Shown piece after piece: positions 35,459 through 45,742 of a stretch of DNA of 64,000 nt. The first letter of the stretch is position 1. Each line of letters starts with the position of its first letter. The notes beneath the pieces were generated by a model that worked only from the letters and a program-made list of their open reading frames with translations, did not search any database and was not told the DNA's origin. Location: assembly GCF_026745355.1 (NCBI RefSeq), contig NC_079209.1:48936461-49000460 (forward strand). The letters are read 5' to 3'. A program made the position numbers and the translations under genes. This DNA is from Beta vulgaris subsp. vulgaris (taxonomy: Eukaryota; Streptophyta; Magnoliopsida; Caryophyllales; Amaranthaceae).

Positions 35459-36158
35459 CACCCCCTTGCTCCAAAATTTGTAGGAGCCAACATTAAACAT
35501 TATGTCACAATCTTGATTCTTGGTAATTCTTCCCACATGATGAACCTTCATTTTTTTTATCTTCATGGAGCACTTCTCTCCATTAACATGGAAGCACTTC
35601 TCTTCCTAATGTGATGCACTTCTCATCACCAAATATTTATTGATGCACTTCTCACTAACACCATCTTTTGTTGATACACATTATCACCAACACCATATTT
35701 TAATTTGTTGATGCACATTATCACCAACCTTCACTCAATGAAGCACTTCTCTCCATAAACTCATTTTGACACTGCCTTGCAAATTGACTAAGTCCACGAC
35801 TTTAATTTCGAAAACCGTCTCTGCGTTGAGTACGACTTTCACACACTCGTAAAGATTACTCGATCTTCAACTCAACAATTTTTTATGCCCTCTTTTTCAC
35901 TGGATTAAAATTCATTTTCATGGGCTAAAAGGGAACCCAACAACACATCACACCCAACCATTACTTTCATGGTTAAACACAAAAAAATTCACTTAAACAA
36001 AGAAATTGCTCACAAATAATGAAATCAAGCTGCGTTGCTTGTTTCTTTTACTCAATTTTTTTAATACTCTCTTTCTCCCTCTATCTCTCTTTTTTTTTTC
36101 TTTTTTTTTGCTTCATCTCTTCCCCTTTTCCGGATCTAACCTGGAGCTCTTGATACCA

Positions 36159-36451
36159 TGTAGAATTTTCAGAGGAGAAAAAAGAGAAGCTTGGAGAGAA
36201 TTAGAAAGACTACATTTTTATATATTTTTCATGTACACATCATCAATATACAAAACAACCTTTAAATAAGCATACAAAGCACTACTAATAACATGTCCAC
36301 TATGTCCACTATGTAGCCCACTACTTGCTTGCTATCCCACTAACTAGACCATTATCTAGACCACTACTTGTTAACCCACTAACTGATTTATTAGCAACTA
36401 ATCCTAACTATTAGGAAAACTATTTGACTAATTTTGGAGCATAATCCAACA
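36159..36451 (-). repeat. TRIM LTR (right; 5' LTR of the minus-strand element)
   Basis: Nearly identical to the left LTR; the clearest differences lie within the first 40 bases (an extra A pair and a GCTT/ACTC change). Confidence 0.9.
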
Positions 36452-36456
36452 TTTAT

Positions 36457-36815
36457 AAGCAAATTGCATAATTCTAAATTTTATTAAGTGAGGTATTTAG
36501 GAGTGAAAATCCGCTAACAATCCGAGCCTTTTTTTCAAGCACAGATGAGCCACATCCTAGTTTTGAACAAAAGACCTCACCCCTTTCTTTTTCTTCTTTT
36601 CGACTATATATGTTAAAATTGTTCATCGTGCTTTGCCTCCACTCAAGATGGCAAACATTAACACCATTTCTTGAAAATTCTCTTGAGATTCAAAGCATGG
36701 TGTAATGAACTCCCCTGACCCCGAGAGACTTCATAAAGTGTTACTTGAGTTAAACAAAATGTAGAAAAAAAGAATAATTTATAAGGAAAAATTTAACCAT
36801 ACTTACATGCACATG
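36457..36815. other. Intergenic sequence
   Basis: No feature supported. Confidence 0.4.
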
Positions 36816-37491
36816 ACCTACACGGATCCCGTCTCGATCTATTGTAGGTAGTGGATAAAGATTGAGCAATTTAGGGTAGAAAACTATTTTTTCTCGAAAA
36901 GGAGTAATAGTATCCGAGGGAGTTGTCAACGAGTTTTTAATGGGTCAAACTCATAAAGCATTTTCAGATTAAAAAGGATCAACAACAAAAAAAGAACTAA
37001 ATATCATGATTCGACCTTATGGATCCCAAGACATAACTCCAAATCATTTCGTTCCAAAGATGCACCATATCAGCCCACACAAGAGCTTATATCTGAATAT
37101 GTGACTCATGTAACATTTTAAACCTTTAACAATTATTAGGCAAAAAGAAATAAAATAATGTACTTCCTCCGTTTCTTTTTACTCGCTACACTTCTCATTT
37201 CACGGACTCCTGGGCAATTTTTGGAGAAAAGAGAGGGAGAGTAAAAAAGAAAAGGGACCCATGTGGGAGGAAAGAGATAGAGAGAGTTTATTGCCAAAAA
37301 AAGAAGTGTAGCAAGTAATGTGAAACTTCCCATAATGGAAAGTGTAGCGAGTAAAAAGAAACGGAGGAAGTACGTGATTAGAATTAGGAAATATTTTCTC
37401 AAATGTACAAGAAGAAAATAGACTAAAAATAAATAAACAAAAAGGAAGAATTATTTATTTCATAGATGGGAAAAGGGAGGAATTTTAGCAT
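36816..37491 (+). repeat. Segmental duplication, copy B
   Basis: Direct copy of 10602-11253 with an internal deletion of about 185 bp and a Stowaway insertion that copy A lacks. The two copies are 26 kb apart in the same orientation. Confidence 0.8.
37163..37370. mobile_element. Stowaway MITE in segmental duplication copy B
   Basis: Ends CTTCCTCCGTTTCTTTTTAC and the inverted GTAAAAAGAAACGGAGGAAG are near-perfect over 25 bases, with TA on both sides (37161-37162 and 37371-37372). Copy A at about 11128 has a single TA, so this insertion came after the duplication or was absent from copy A's ancestor. Confidence 0.92.
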
Positions 37492-38049
37492 TTTTGAAAG
37501 CCCCAAAATAGTATAATTGTGATATTTGTAATTTGCTATTATTGAGTAGTAAAATATTTGTTTAGCGCGTATTTCCAAAAGGCGGTACATATAGAAGGTG
37601 TATTATGTGCATTAGGCAAATCAATGAATAACGATGTGCAAACACGGTTTATTTTCTGATAACTTTCATTTGCAAAAGAAAATACATAAAAAAGTTTATT
37701 TCAAGTGGAATTTTAATGGTTAAGTTAACAACTTTGATTCAAACTTGTTGGTAACTTGGAGCTTTTGCGCGTGCCTTTGGAGTATTTTTAAAGCGAATCT
37801 ACAATCTATTCCCGTAAGATATAAAGTTTACTACATTGCAGTACCCTGTTTATGAAAGTTGATGCTAACACTGGGTAGTACATAGAAAAAAGGGTGTGAG
37901 CATGATGTTTTAGCCGCGTGCGGTACTCCAAAATAGCGTACTTGTGATATTCGAATTACGTTGGTTTCAATTAGCAAGATGATTGTAAAATAATTATTCC
38001 AAATCCATGGGTACTTGCTGTTTTGAGTGTATGGGGTAAAGCACCAAAG
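37492..38049. other. Intergenic sequence next to the plastid-derived insert
   Basis: No gene recognised. Part of it could belong to the same organelle insertion, but I could not match it to a plastid gene. Confidence 0.35.
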
Positions 38050-38163
38050 TAAGAGTCGATCCACCTACACGTCTTGCTTTTACTGCGATATCGGGAGTTA
38101 CTCCACGTATTGCTTGACGTAAAACAGATACTGGATTTGGTTCTATCTTTTGTTAAATCTTTT
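38050..38163 (-). pseudogene. rps7: Nuclear plastid DNA (NUPT): rps7 fragment
   Basis: The minus-strand translation reads [20 protein letters not shown] and then ARRVGGST, which is the central part of the chloroplast ribosomal protein S7, a component of the 30S subunit. The unrelated mitochondrial S7 does not share this sequence. About 38 of the usual 155 codons are present. The Gln codon after KKI is TAA here, and there is no start or end of the gene, so it cannot be functional. It fits a small plastid DNA insertion with C-to-T decay. Confidence 0.82.
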
Positions 38164-38780
38164 TCACGTGTATTTCCAACACGTAGCTAAGGAAGAAGAT
38201 TTAGGCAAGGCACAAATCAGTGTGAAAAGGCCTTACTGGTAGATATTCCCAATCTAAAAAACAGGTTTTCTTCTGGTGTAGGCGCATTTCTTTTTCTCAG
38301 CCCAAATCGTTTCATTATAAAACATGTGATTATTATCTATATTAGAGGTTTCATGGTTGTCAGAACCGTCCCGGTCTCATAACCGCCCCTGAACCGGCCC
38401 ACACCGAACCATGGCCACTTTTAATCTATATAATCACCCCTAAAATCCGGCAAACAAACCTATAATATTTAAACATTTACTATTTAGACAACATATAATC
38501 ACTATTGACATGTAATGATCATCAACTAAAATTTTGCACGCCGATTATAATTAAATCCAACAGTACGCAAACATATTCATTTTGAACTTATAACTACACA
38601 ACATTAATATATTTTCACATCATAAATCAGAAAAACTTTTATTGATCATATTGTAGATAAGCGATTTACAACAACAAGTCTTTCATCTTGTTAAAGTGGA
38701 GGAGCATAGCAGTTCAAAAATAGTGTACTAATAGGTGGGGGAGCATAGCAGTTCAGCGGACTAACACACACAGATAAGAA
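38164..38780. other. Intergenic sequence
   Basis: A repeated GGGGGAGCATAGCAGTTCA motif occurs twice (38699-38717, 38737-38755). No gene supported. Confidence 0.4.
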
Positions 38781-38785
38781 AAAAC

Positions 38786-38955
38786 GTTTCGTTACCATGG
38801 TAACAAAGTGAAATTCCATTTCCTCCATGGAGGAAACGGAAAATCACTTCGTTACCATCGTATGGTTTCCTCCATGGAGGGAACCAAAAAAAATTGTTTT
38901 CTCCACCGTAGAAACGGAATAGATCTTTGTTTCCTCGGTGGAGGAAACAAACTTT
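38786..38955. repeat. Cluster of five palindromes, three centred on CCATGG
   Basis: Within 170 bases there are CGTTACCATGGTAACA, TTTCCTCCATGGAGGAAA, a variant GTTTCCTCCATGGAGGGAAC, a looser TTTTCTCCACCGTAGAAA and GTTTCCTCGGTGGAGGAAAC. Each can form a hairpin of 7-9 bp. They are variations on one unit. Confidence 0.75.
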
Positions 38956-39054
38956 TAAAATGTGACCGTGCGTTGGTGGCGGAAATAAAATTTAAATACT
39001 AACCACATTACGTCCCGATGATGTTGGTGGCGTTGACGATTCTTCTCCGGACAT

Positions 39055-39250
39055 TGTCACAATGGTGGTTGGCCGTCGGTGGTGGTGAAGTTGGCCGCCG
39101 GTGGTGGTGGTGGTGCTCAAGTTGGCTCCGATGGTGGTGGCTCTCAAGTCAGCCAAGGTAATGGTGGTGGTGCTTAAGTTGGTGGTGGTGCTCAAGTTTG
39201 TGGTGGTGCTCAAGTTGGCCGCCAGTGGTGGTGGTGGTCGGGTGGTGGTC
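39055..39250 (+). repeat. GGT-rich coding-like minisatellite
   Basis: Units of about 24 bp of the form GTGGTGGTGCTCAAGTT repeat six to seven times. The minus strand is open for 124 codons (38992-39366) and gives a TTTNLS repeat peptide with a hydrophobic start. No known domain is present. Confidence 0.6.
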
Positions 39251-39429
39251 GGACAAGTGAGAAATGGGTCACAAAGTAAGAGTGAGTGAGAGTGGATGAG
39301 AAGTGAGAGAGTAAGAGTGGAGTGAAAGGGGAGGGGAAAGAGGCCGGGGAATATAAAGAGAAACATATGGGCGATTTTTAGTAAATACGGGGGGTAAATA
39401 GTATTAGGGTTAATTATTTAGCTATAACA

Positions 39430-39899
39430 TCTATACAAATATATTAAAAGGCGTTGCTATTAAAAGAACGGTGGCACGTAGCAGTCTTCTCAAAATTCTA
39501 TTACACATGTTTATAATTTAATTTAAAATAATAACATTATGTAGAATTATTAGGATTCGAACACATGACATTTGAAATGAAATTGTGCGAGTTTCACCAC
39601 TAAACTACTACAATTTCAATGTTTACAGGTTCAAGTAAAACATAATAAAGTCGTAGGCAAGCCTTTTGATCTCTAACACTTTTATTAATTAATAACATTC
39701 TCTTACCCCAATTCCACTGTAATTGTTATTTTTATCCTCGGTTCCTTATATTTTCTTTAAAACAACTTATCATATCATAACGTCCATTTTTCAATTTTGC
39801 ACTAGACATAATATTACGAAAAGCTAATAAAATCAATTATAAAATTTATCAATAATAATATATTTGATAATTGTAACTGCGTCTGAGACAAAATACTAG
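39430..39899 (+). mobile_element. Non-autonomous Helitron (third type)
   Basis: It begins TCTATACAAATATATTAAAA after A and ends ACTAG followed by T, 470 bp in all. A weak hairpin (GTCT..AGAC, about 39881-39889) sits about 10 bases before the 3' end. The ends resemble the common plant Helitron start TCTATAC, but the hairpin is short, so confidence is moderate. Confidence 0.55.
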
Positions 39900-40758
39900 T
39901 TTATTTATAAGGATTGAAAGGTCATGAAGTCAAGAATTAACCAGTGATTTTAGAGGTGGGTAAATATGACAAATAGTTTGCTATGTCATAAAAAAAGTAA
40001 TGGCATGTCATCACTCAGGTGATAATATGTTGTTGTAAGTAATCCGCAAGGATACAAAACACATAGAAAAATTAGAACGGTATTACTTGAACGGAAAAAT
40101 TTAACAAGTGATGAGAAGGATGTGACATGGAGAGATCCACTGTCCTTAAAGGTGATTTTGTCGCAGCACAAGTGCAAACTTTCTCCCGACGACCACCCTC
40201 CAGGCATAACAACACGCCGCCTGTTTGTGTGGACTCACAAGGAGATGGATGGAGCGACGTTATTCAACTCGAATTGAGAGAGAGCATTTTGAGAGAAGAT
40301 AAGTGGTGAATTAATGTGTATGTATCTCTAACCAGAGTAGGAGAGGTTAAATAGGTTAGAGAACTAAAATTAAAAGGCATTGAAATATTTTGGGAGAGAA
40401 TCAAGGTATAACAGCTGCGACATAATTGACAACAATTGATTTGCTGTTATAAACTGATTGCAAGAATTTCGAAAAAATTCGATCACAAAAATGAAGCAAG
40501 TCATAAAACACGGGGAACAAACCCACACTCACCAATCACCATGAGCCCGTGCTGCTGCACGTGTGTGGTCCGCCAATTTTTTTTAGCTCATTACTCAACA
40601 AAACTTAAAGCAATATGATGATATATAAATAAGGTGAATGTCCTTATAGTCTTTCAATGTAGGACTTGAGTATTTCATGAACAAAATCAAACAAGTAAAA
40701 ACTCTTTGAAGTGCCTAACTTTGATGGGGATCTATTATTTTCCAACATTCATCACTTC
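39900..40758. other. Intergenic sequence
   Basis: A 60-codon plus-strand frame at 40127-40309 has somewhat higher GC than its surroundings but no recognised domain. Confidence 0.35.
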
Positions 40759-41113
40759 GGCTCCGTTTGGTAGGGCATAAAATATTTTTAATGTAAAATG
40801 ATTTTCATGGAAAACAATTTACAATGTGAAACACAGTTCCAAAATTGGTTTTCCATTGTTTAGTTCCCTCTAAAAAAAATAATGAAATTAAAGGAAAATG
40901 AAAGGGAAAGTAAGAAGGTAGTGAAAGGAATGTGCAAGAGAGATATGGAAAATAATTTTCCCTTCATTCTTAAGGAAAAATGATTTTCCATCATTGTCCG
41001 AGTAATTTTACCCAAAGGAAAATGGTTTTACAATATTTTGTCAACCAAACAATGTAAAACTGAGAGGAAAACAGTTTTCCAAGAAAACGTTTTACGCTCT
41101 ACCAAACGGAGCC
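40759..41113. mobile_element. MITE with GGCTCCGTTTGGTA termini
   Basis: Left end GGCTCCGTTTGGTAGGGC and right end GCTCTACCAAACGGAGCC are inverted repeats, and TTC flanks both (40756-40758, 41114-41116). Sub-terminal TTTTCC/GGAAAA motifs are dense. The 3-bp duplication suggests PIF/Harbinger, though TTC is not the usual TWA target. It lies 550 bp upstream of GLP gene 2. Confidence 0.7.
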
Positions 41114-41598
41114 TTCATTGCCATGGATTTCCGTGAAAGACACCATATTTTAAACACTCCCTCCGTATTCTTTTTGAGGTTCATAGTTTAAATTCTTTTT
41201 TAGTCTTGAAAAAAGTCAAACTAAGAACATCTTGTGTCATATCTTTAAAGAAGCCTCCATTAAATTCACTGGTTAGCAGTGTTTAATTTTGAAATTTGTG
41301 CATACTTTATGAACTGCACTTATTGAACAAAGAACTGTAAACCAAACTGCTTAGAAAAGCAGAAAGCATCTCGATAGGAAATACTGTAACAAAGAAACCA
41401 GGGGCGAGTTTGGAAAAATTAAAAGTGCATGAATCTGGAGACTTTAATCGAAACAGAAAGGAAGACCCCGGAAATTTCCTGATGTACTTAAATTTACTTT
41501 TCGCTTGGAAAATCATTTCCCCACCGATTAGTCTAGCATTCACGTATATGATGATGCATTAACGATAAATAAAAATTCTACGACGTAGCAAGCTCAGA
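41114..41598. other. Upstream region of GLP gene 2
   Basis: A single Stowaway-type end (CTCCCTCCGTATTCTTTTTG, 41157) is present without a partner. No gene. Confidence 0.45.
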
Positions 41599-41601
41599 TT
41601 C

Positions 41602-41610
41602 TATATATAT
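41602..41610 (+). promoter_or_regulatory. TATA box of GLP gene 2
   Basis: TATATATAT lies about 55 bases before the start codon, implying a short leader of roughly 30 bases. Confidence 0.6.
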
Positions 41611-41663
41611 GAACATATTTTTACACCCAAAAAAGCCACAACTAAGAGAATATCAAAACAAAC

Positions 41664-42299
41664 ATGGATGCTCTAAAAATTGTCTTTCTCTTTGCTCTTC
41701 TCGTTCCACTTTCATCTGCCACACTTGTGGTTGATTACTGTGTCGCAGATTTCAATTTTCCGGTTGGACCAGCAGGATACCCTTGTAAAAATCCTGCAAC
41801 CCTTACTGCAGATGACTTTGTTTTCTCGGGTTTGGGTGTCGCAGCTAACAGTACAACTACTCAATTCAATGCTAGTTCGGTTTTTGCAGTCGATGTTACG
41901 TTCCCAGCCTTGAATGGTCTAGGACTGTCCATCGGACGCTTAGACATTGGTGTAGGTGGAGCTGTTCCGATTCACTCACACCGAGCATCAGAAGTTATTC
42001 TTGTAAGCGAGGGCACAATAATTGCTGGTTTTATAGACACAAATAACACGGCTTACTACAAAACATTAAATAAGGGGGATATTATGATTTTTCCACCTAC
42101 ATTACTTCACTTTCAAGTTAACGTTGGTAAATCTCCTGCTCTTGCTTATGTTACGTTGAATAGTGCAAGCCCAGGCTTTGAAATCACTACTTTTGCTCTA
42201 GCTGGCAATGATTTTCCTAGTGATTTGATTCAGAAGATAACATTGGTTGATACTGCACAAGTGAAGAAGTTGAAGAGAATCTTTGGGGGTACTAATTAG
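41664..42299 (+). CDS. Germin-like protein, ABP19/ABP20-like (GLP gene 2)
   Basis: A paralog of the gene at 22405, same strand, same length (211 residues) and single exon. A signal peptide spans residues 1-19 (cleavage likely after SSA). Cys26 and Cys41 form the N-terminal disulfide pair. The cupin ligands are His104, His106, Glu110 and His149, with box 1 reading GGAVPIHSHRASE and box 2 GDIMIFPPTLLHFQVN. Sequons are at Asn62, Asn69 and Asn127. About two thirds of residues match gene 1; the C-terminal QVKKLK.IFGGTN tail is shared. Expected location is the apoplast or cell wall as an oligomeric metal-binding protein; the enzymatic activity is not shown by the sequence. The pair is 18.6 kb apart and presumably arose by local duplication later stretched by transposon insertions. 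The promoter regions are not alike by eye, so expression may have diverged. Confidence 0.95.
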   Translation: MDALKIVFLFALLVPLSSATLVVDYCVADFNFPVGPAGYPCKNPATLTADDFVFSGLGVAANSTTTQFNASSVFAVDVTFPALNGLGLSIGRLDIGVGGAVPIHSHRASEVILVSEGTIIAGFIDTNNTAYYKTLNKGDIMIFPPTLLHFQVNVGKSPALAYVTLNSASPGFEITTFALAGNDFPSDLIQKITLVDTAQVKKLKRIFGGTN

Positions 42300-42402
42300 T
42301 AATTCTAATTCTATTATATATACATATATGGTGTTTGGGCTAGCTTGTATTTCATTTATGTTCTTATATATAGTATCTTATATACATGCCAAGCTCAAAT
42401 TG

Positions 42403-42408
42403 AATAAA
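42403..42408 (+). terminator. Polyadenylation signal of GLP gene 2
   Basis: AATAAA 104 bases after the stop codon. Confidence 0.55.
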
Positions 42409-42594
42409 AAAAAGATGTACTGATATTCCTATTTATATGATGCTGAAAAAAAGCTACAAGAAAAAGATATATTTTTCCTGTTTCATTTTTCTGTATGTAT
42501 ATCTGGTTTTCACGATTAAATGAATGAGAAATCGATATTTTGCAAATGCAGTTTGAGACATTGGTGGATCGAGAAAATTTTCATCTGATAAGAT

Positions 42595-43093
42595 TGTAGA
42601 AGTTTGTGCCTTGAATGTGTTTGTTGAATTGCGTCAAAATACGTCGAAGACAAATCTGGGCTACCGCCCGATCGGGTCGGGGGAGGCCGCCCGATCGGGC
42701 CCGCAACGGATAAGTGTTGGAAGTGAAAAGAAGGCTCGCCCGATGGCATTGGGCGTGTTCGCACGATCGGGCGAAGTACCGAACAACGACCGGGATCGGG
42801 CGCGCAACGAAACTGGGGAGGCAAAAAATTACCGCCCGGCCCGATCAGGGGGCTGCCCGGTAAACGCAGAAACGTGTTTTCTGAATGGGAGATAAATATA
42901 TTATTTATATTCTAGGTTTTAGACTACGAAAAACACTTTATTCTCTCTGTAATCTGGTTTCTTCTCATAATAAAATATTCTCTCTCTCTCTGCCGTGGAT
43001 GTAGCCAAATTGGTGAACCACGTAAATCTGTTGTCTGTTTTTATTGTTTTTGTTGCATTCATAATTTGTTTCTCTCTCACGTCCGTTATAACA
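42595..43093 (+). repeat. Copia 5' LTR
   Basis: Begins TGTAGAAGTTTGTGCC and ends CGTTATAACA. It carries GC-rich CCCGATCGGG palindromes at about 42666-42850 and a TATA-like ATAAATATATTATT near 42893. Confidence 0.9.
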
Positions 43094-43135
43094 AATTGGT
43101 ATCAAGAGCTTTGGTGATCGATCTGTGTGAGAAAG

Positions 43136-44167
43136 ATGTCTGGGATGAATGTCAAAATTGATAAATTTACTGGGAGGAATAGTTTTAGTCTGTGGCAAAT
43201 CAAGATGCGGGCTTTACTGAAGCAACAGGGGATGTGGGAACCATTGGCCAAAAGGCAACGGATTCAGTTACTGCTGAGATGGAAATTCTGGAGGAAAAGG
43301 CGCATTCAATAATTATGTTGTGTCTGTCTGACGACATAATTACTGAAGTTGCGGAGGAGGAAACTGCTGCTGGTCTGTGGTTGAAGTTAGAGAGTTTATA
43401 CATGACGAAATCTCTAACCAACAAATTTGATTGAACAACGTCTGTTCAGCCTGCGTATGCAGGAAGGTACGTCTCTAAGGATCACTTAGATAAATTAATA
43501 CATCTTGCTAGATCTGCGAAATATTGATGTTAAAGTAGATGATGAGGATGCTGCTTTAATATTGTTGGTATCTTTGCCTATATCATATGAGAATTTTGTG
43601 GATTCCTTTATTGTTGGTAAAGATAGTCTGTCGTTAGAAGAAGTAAGATCTGCTCTGCATACTAGAGAGATTCGTCATAAGGCGTCTGGTACAGGTACAG
43701 TCGATCAGGCTGCTGGATTAGTAGCCAGTAGTAATGGACAGGAGAATTCGGGGAAAAAATCCAGGAAACCGTTTTCTAGAGGTCCTAAATCTAGTGATGT
43801 CTGTAATTACTGTAAGGAAACGGGGCATTGGAAAAGGGAGTGTCCTAAGAAAAAGAAGCAGGAGGACAAGAATGAAGGTTCTGCTGCTTTGGCAGAAACT
43901 GGAGGTGATTCTGAGGAAGATCTGGCCCTAGTAGCTAATAGTCAGTCACATTGTAGGGATGTGTGGTTCTTGATTCTGGAGTCTTGTCATATGTGTTCGC
44001 GCAGGGAGTGGTTTATGAACTATAAACAGGTTGATGGAAGTGTTACTATGGCCAACAGTGAGGTCTGTAAGACAGTTGGTATAGGGTCCATCAGAATTAG
44101 GACATGTGATGGCAAAGTCTGTACTTTGAATGATGTTAGGCATGTTCCACAGTCACAAAGAATCTGA
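43136..44167 (+). pseudogene. Copia gag with zinc knuckle and protease remnant
   Basis: The first frame from 43136 gives the copia Gag start (KIDKFTGRNSFSLWQIKMRA). A frameshift near 43235 and another near 43435 split the UBN2-type Gag region. The frame at 43505-44167 contains the CCHC knuckle CNYCKETGHWKREC, then a Lys-rich stretch and the copia protease neighbourhood. The catalytic Asp-Ser-Gly is present only out of frame near 43973-43981, so protease is inactive as read. Downstream (44247-44489) the pre-integrase KRETLYVLQGST motif is recognisable. Together it would package RNA if intact, but here it is broken in several places. Confidence 0.82.
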
Positions 44168-44840
44168 TTTCACTTAGTCTGTTAGACAAGAAAGGGTTCA
44201 GTTTCAAAGGTGAGGGTGGAGGGTTGTATGTCTACAGGGTTCGAAGATGATTCTGAAAGGGGTTAAACGGGAGACATTGTATGTGTTGCAAGGGTCTACG
44301 TTATCTGAGTCTGGGGTTGCTACATTGGCTGTTTGTGATAGTGTTGAGAAACAGGTGGAGCACAGAGGCACTCTAGGTTGGAGTGGTGGTTCACGTCAGG
44401 GAGAAATCTGTCAACACTCACAATCTGAATCTGAAATTCTGTTCTTCGTCATCAAATTGGGTCAGTCAAACTTGCTCTGGTCAGCATGAAATCTTTGGGA
44501 ACTCTCCCCAAAGGGAGGTTGTGAAGACATGGTGGGTTTTGCACTGTATGTCGGAGAGGTGAATATTTTTGGGCGTCCAAGGAAGGTGTTACTTGTGCTA
44601 GGAAAGAGTATAAGGAACACATCTGTTCGAATCTGATTCCACAGGGTAAGTTCCAAGGTTGCTTGGACTTACAAGCTGTTCGTGATTGTTAGTTGCCTCT
44701 TGGGCAATTCTGGGGTCCTTAGGGACTAATCTGTTCTGGTTGTCTTTGGGACAAATCTGGTGTTGGGAGATTCTGGGCGTTGTGATCAATGCATCTGATT
44801 TTCTGATTATAGTGAGAGGATTCAAGTCAAGGTGGAGATT

Positions 44841-45345
44841 TGTAGAAGTTTGTGCCTTGAATGTGTTTGTTGAATTTCGTCAATATACGTCGAAGACAAA
44901 TCTGGGCTACCGACCGATCGGGTCGGGCGAGGCCGCCCGATCGGGCCCGCAACGAGATAAGTGTTGGAAGTGAAAAGAAGGCTCGCCCGATCGAGCGAAG
45001 TACCGAACAACGACCGGGCGAGCTTCACCCGATCGGGCGCGCAACGAAACTGGGGAGGAAGAAAATTACCGCCCGATCGGGCAGGTTCGCCCGACCTGAT
45101 CGGGCGGCTGCCCGATAAACGCAGAAACGCGTTTTCTGAACGGGATATAAATATATTATTTATATTCTAGGTTTTAGAGTACGAAAAACACTCTATTCTC
45201 TCTGTAATCTGGTTTCTTCTCATAATAAAATATTCTCTCTCTATCTGCCGTGGATGTAGCCAAATTGGTGAACCACGTAAATCTGTTGTCTGTTTTTATT
45301 GTTTTTGCATTCATATTTTGTTTCTCTCTCACGTCCGTTATAACA
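44841..45345 (+). repeat. Copia 3' LTR
   Basis: Same limits as the 5' LTR. It has one more GCCCGATCGGG-type palindrome and differs by several small indels, so the element is not brand new. Confidence 0.9.
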
Positions 45346-45594
45346 AAGATAATATAAAGAAAGTAGAGAGATATATAGTGATATTAGTATGATACAAGTT
45401 CAGGGTCCTGAGTGAGATTCTACTTCGCTTCAATACAAACATGAACGAAACTATCTATATTGGTAATACTTACCGATTAGGCGATTACTATTGATTATCA
45501 TATATTAATATACTTAACTTCAAAACCAAATATTTCGACCTAATATATTATAAAAAAAAAAGAAGAATATATAGTAGCTACTGTTACGTGAATA

Positions 45595-45742
45595 CTCCCT
45601 CGGTTTCTTTTTCATCTATATACTTTCCTTTTTAGTCCGTTTCTTTTTTATTTCTTTTTCCAGTTTCTCTCTCATATTTTTGTATTTACCTCTTGGTTTT
45701 CCCTCAAAGTGAAGTGAGTAAATTAAAAAGAAACCGATGGAG
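45595..45742. mobile_element. Short Stowaway MITE
   Basis: Ends CTCCCTCGGTTTCTTTTT and AAAAAGAAACCGATGGAG with TA on both sides; 148 bp. Confidence 0.8.

Larger units (their letters stand above)
35167..36451 (-). mobile_element. TRIM (miniature LTR retrotransposon)
   Basis: Two direct LTRs of 292 and 293 bp (35167-35458 and 36159-36451) run from TGTAGAATTTT to CCAACA. The 5-bp target duplication TTTAT is present at both ends (35162-35166 and 36452-36456). The 700-bp interior has, on the minus strand, a primer-binding site TGGTATCAAGAGC complementary to initiator Met tRNA next to the right LTR (ending at 36158). A G-rich polypurine tract (plus strand CCCCCTTGCTCC, 35461-35472) lies next to the left LTR. 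No gag or pol frame exists. The LTRs differ at only a few positions, so insertion was recent. Confidence 0.9.
42595..45345 (+). mobile_element. Deleted Ty1/copia LTR retrotransposon (gag-only)
   Basis: Two direct LTRs (42595-43093, 44841-45345) flank 1.75 kb of interior. The 5-bp target duplication AAGAT is exact (42590-42594 and 45346-45350). The primer-binding site (TTGGTATCAAGAGC) follows the left LTR and the purine tract AAGGTGGAGATT precedes the right LTR. Gag and remnants of protease and pre-integrase sequence are present, but integrase core, reverse transcriptase and RNase H are missing. Gag style matches the Tork/Tnt1-type copia lineage. Insertion is only 295 bp after the GLP gene 2 stop codon, in the same orientation. 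Confidence 0.92.

Noticed and set aside
40127..40309. Short frame with higher GC upstream of GLP gene 2
   Set aside because: Only 60 codons, no domain, no splice or promoter context.
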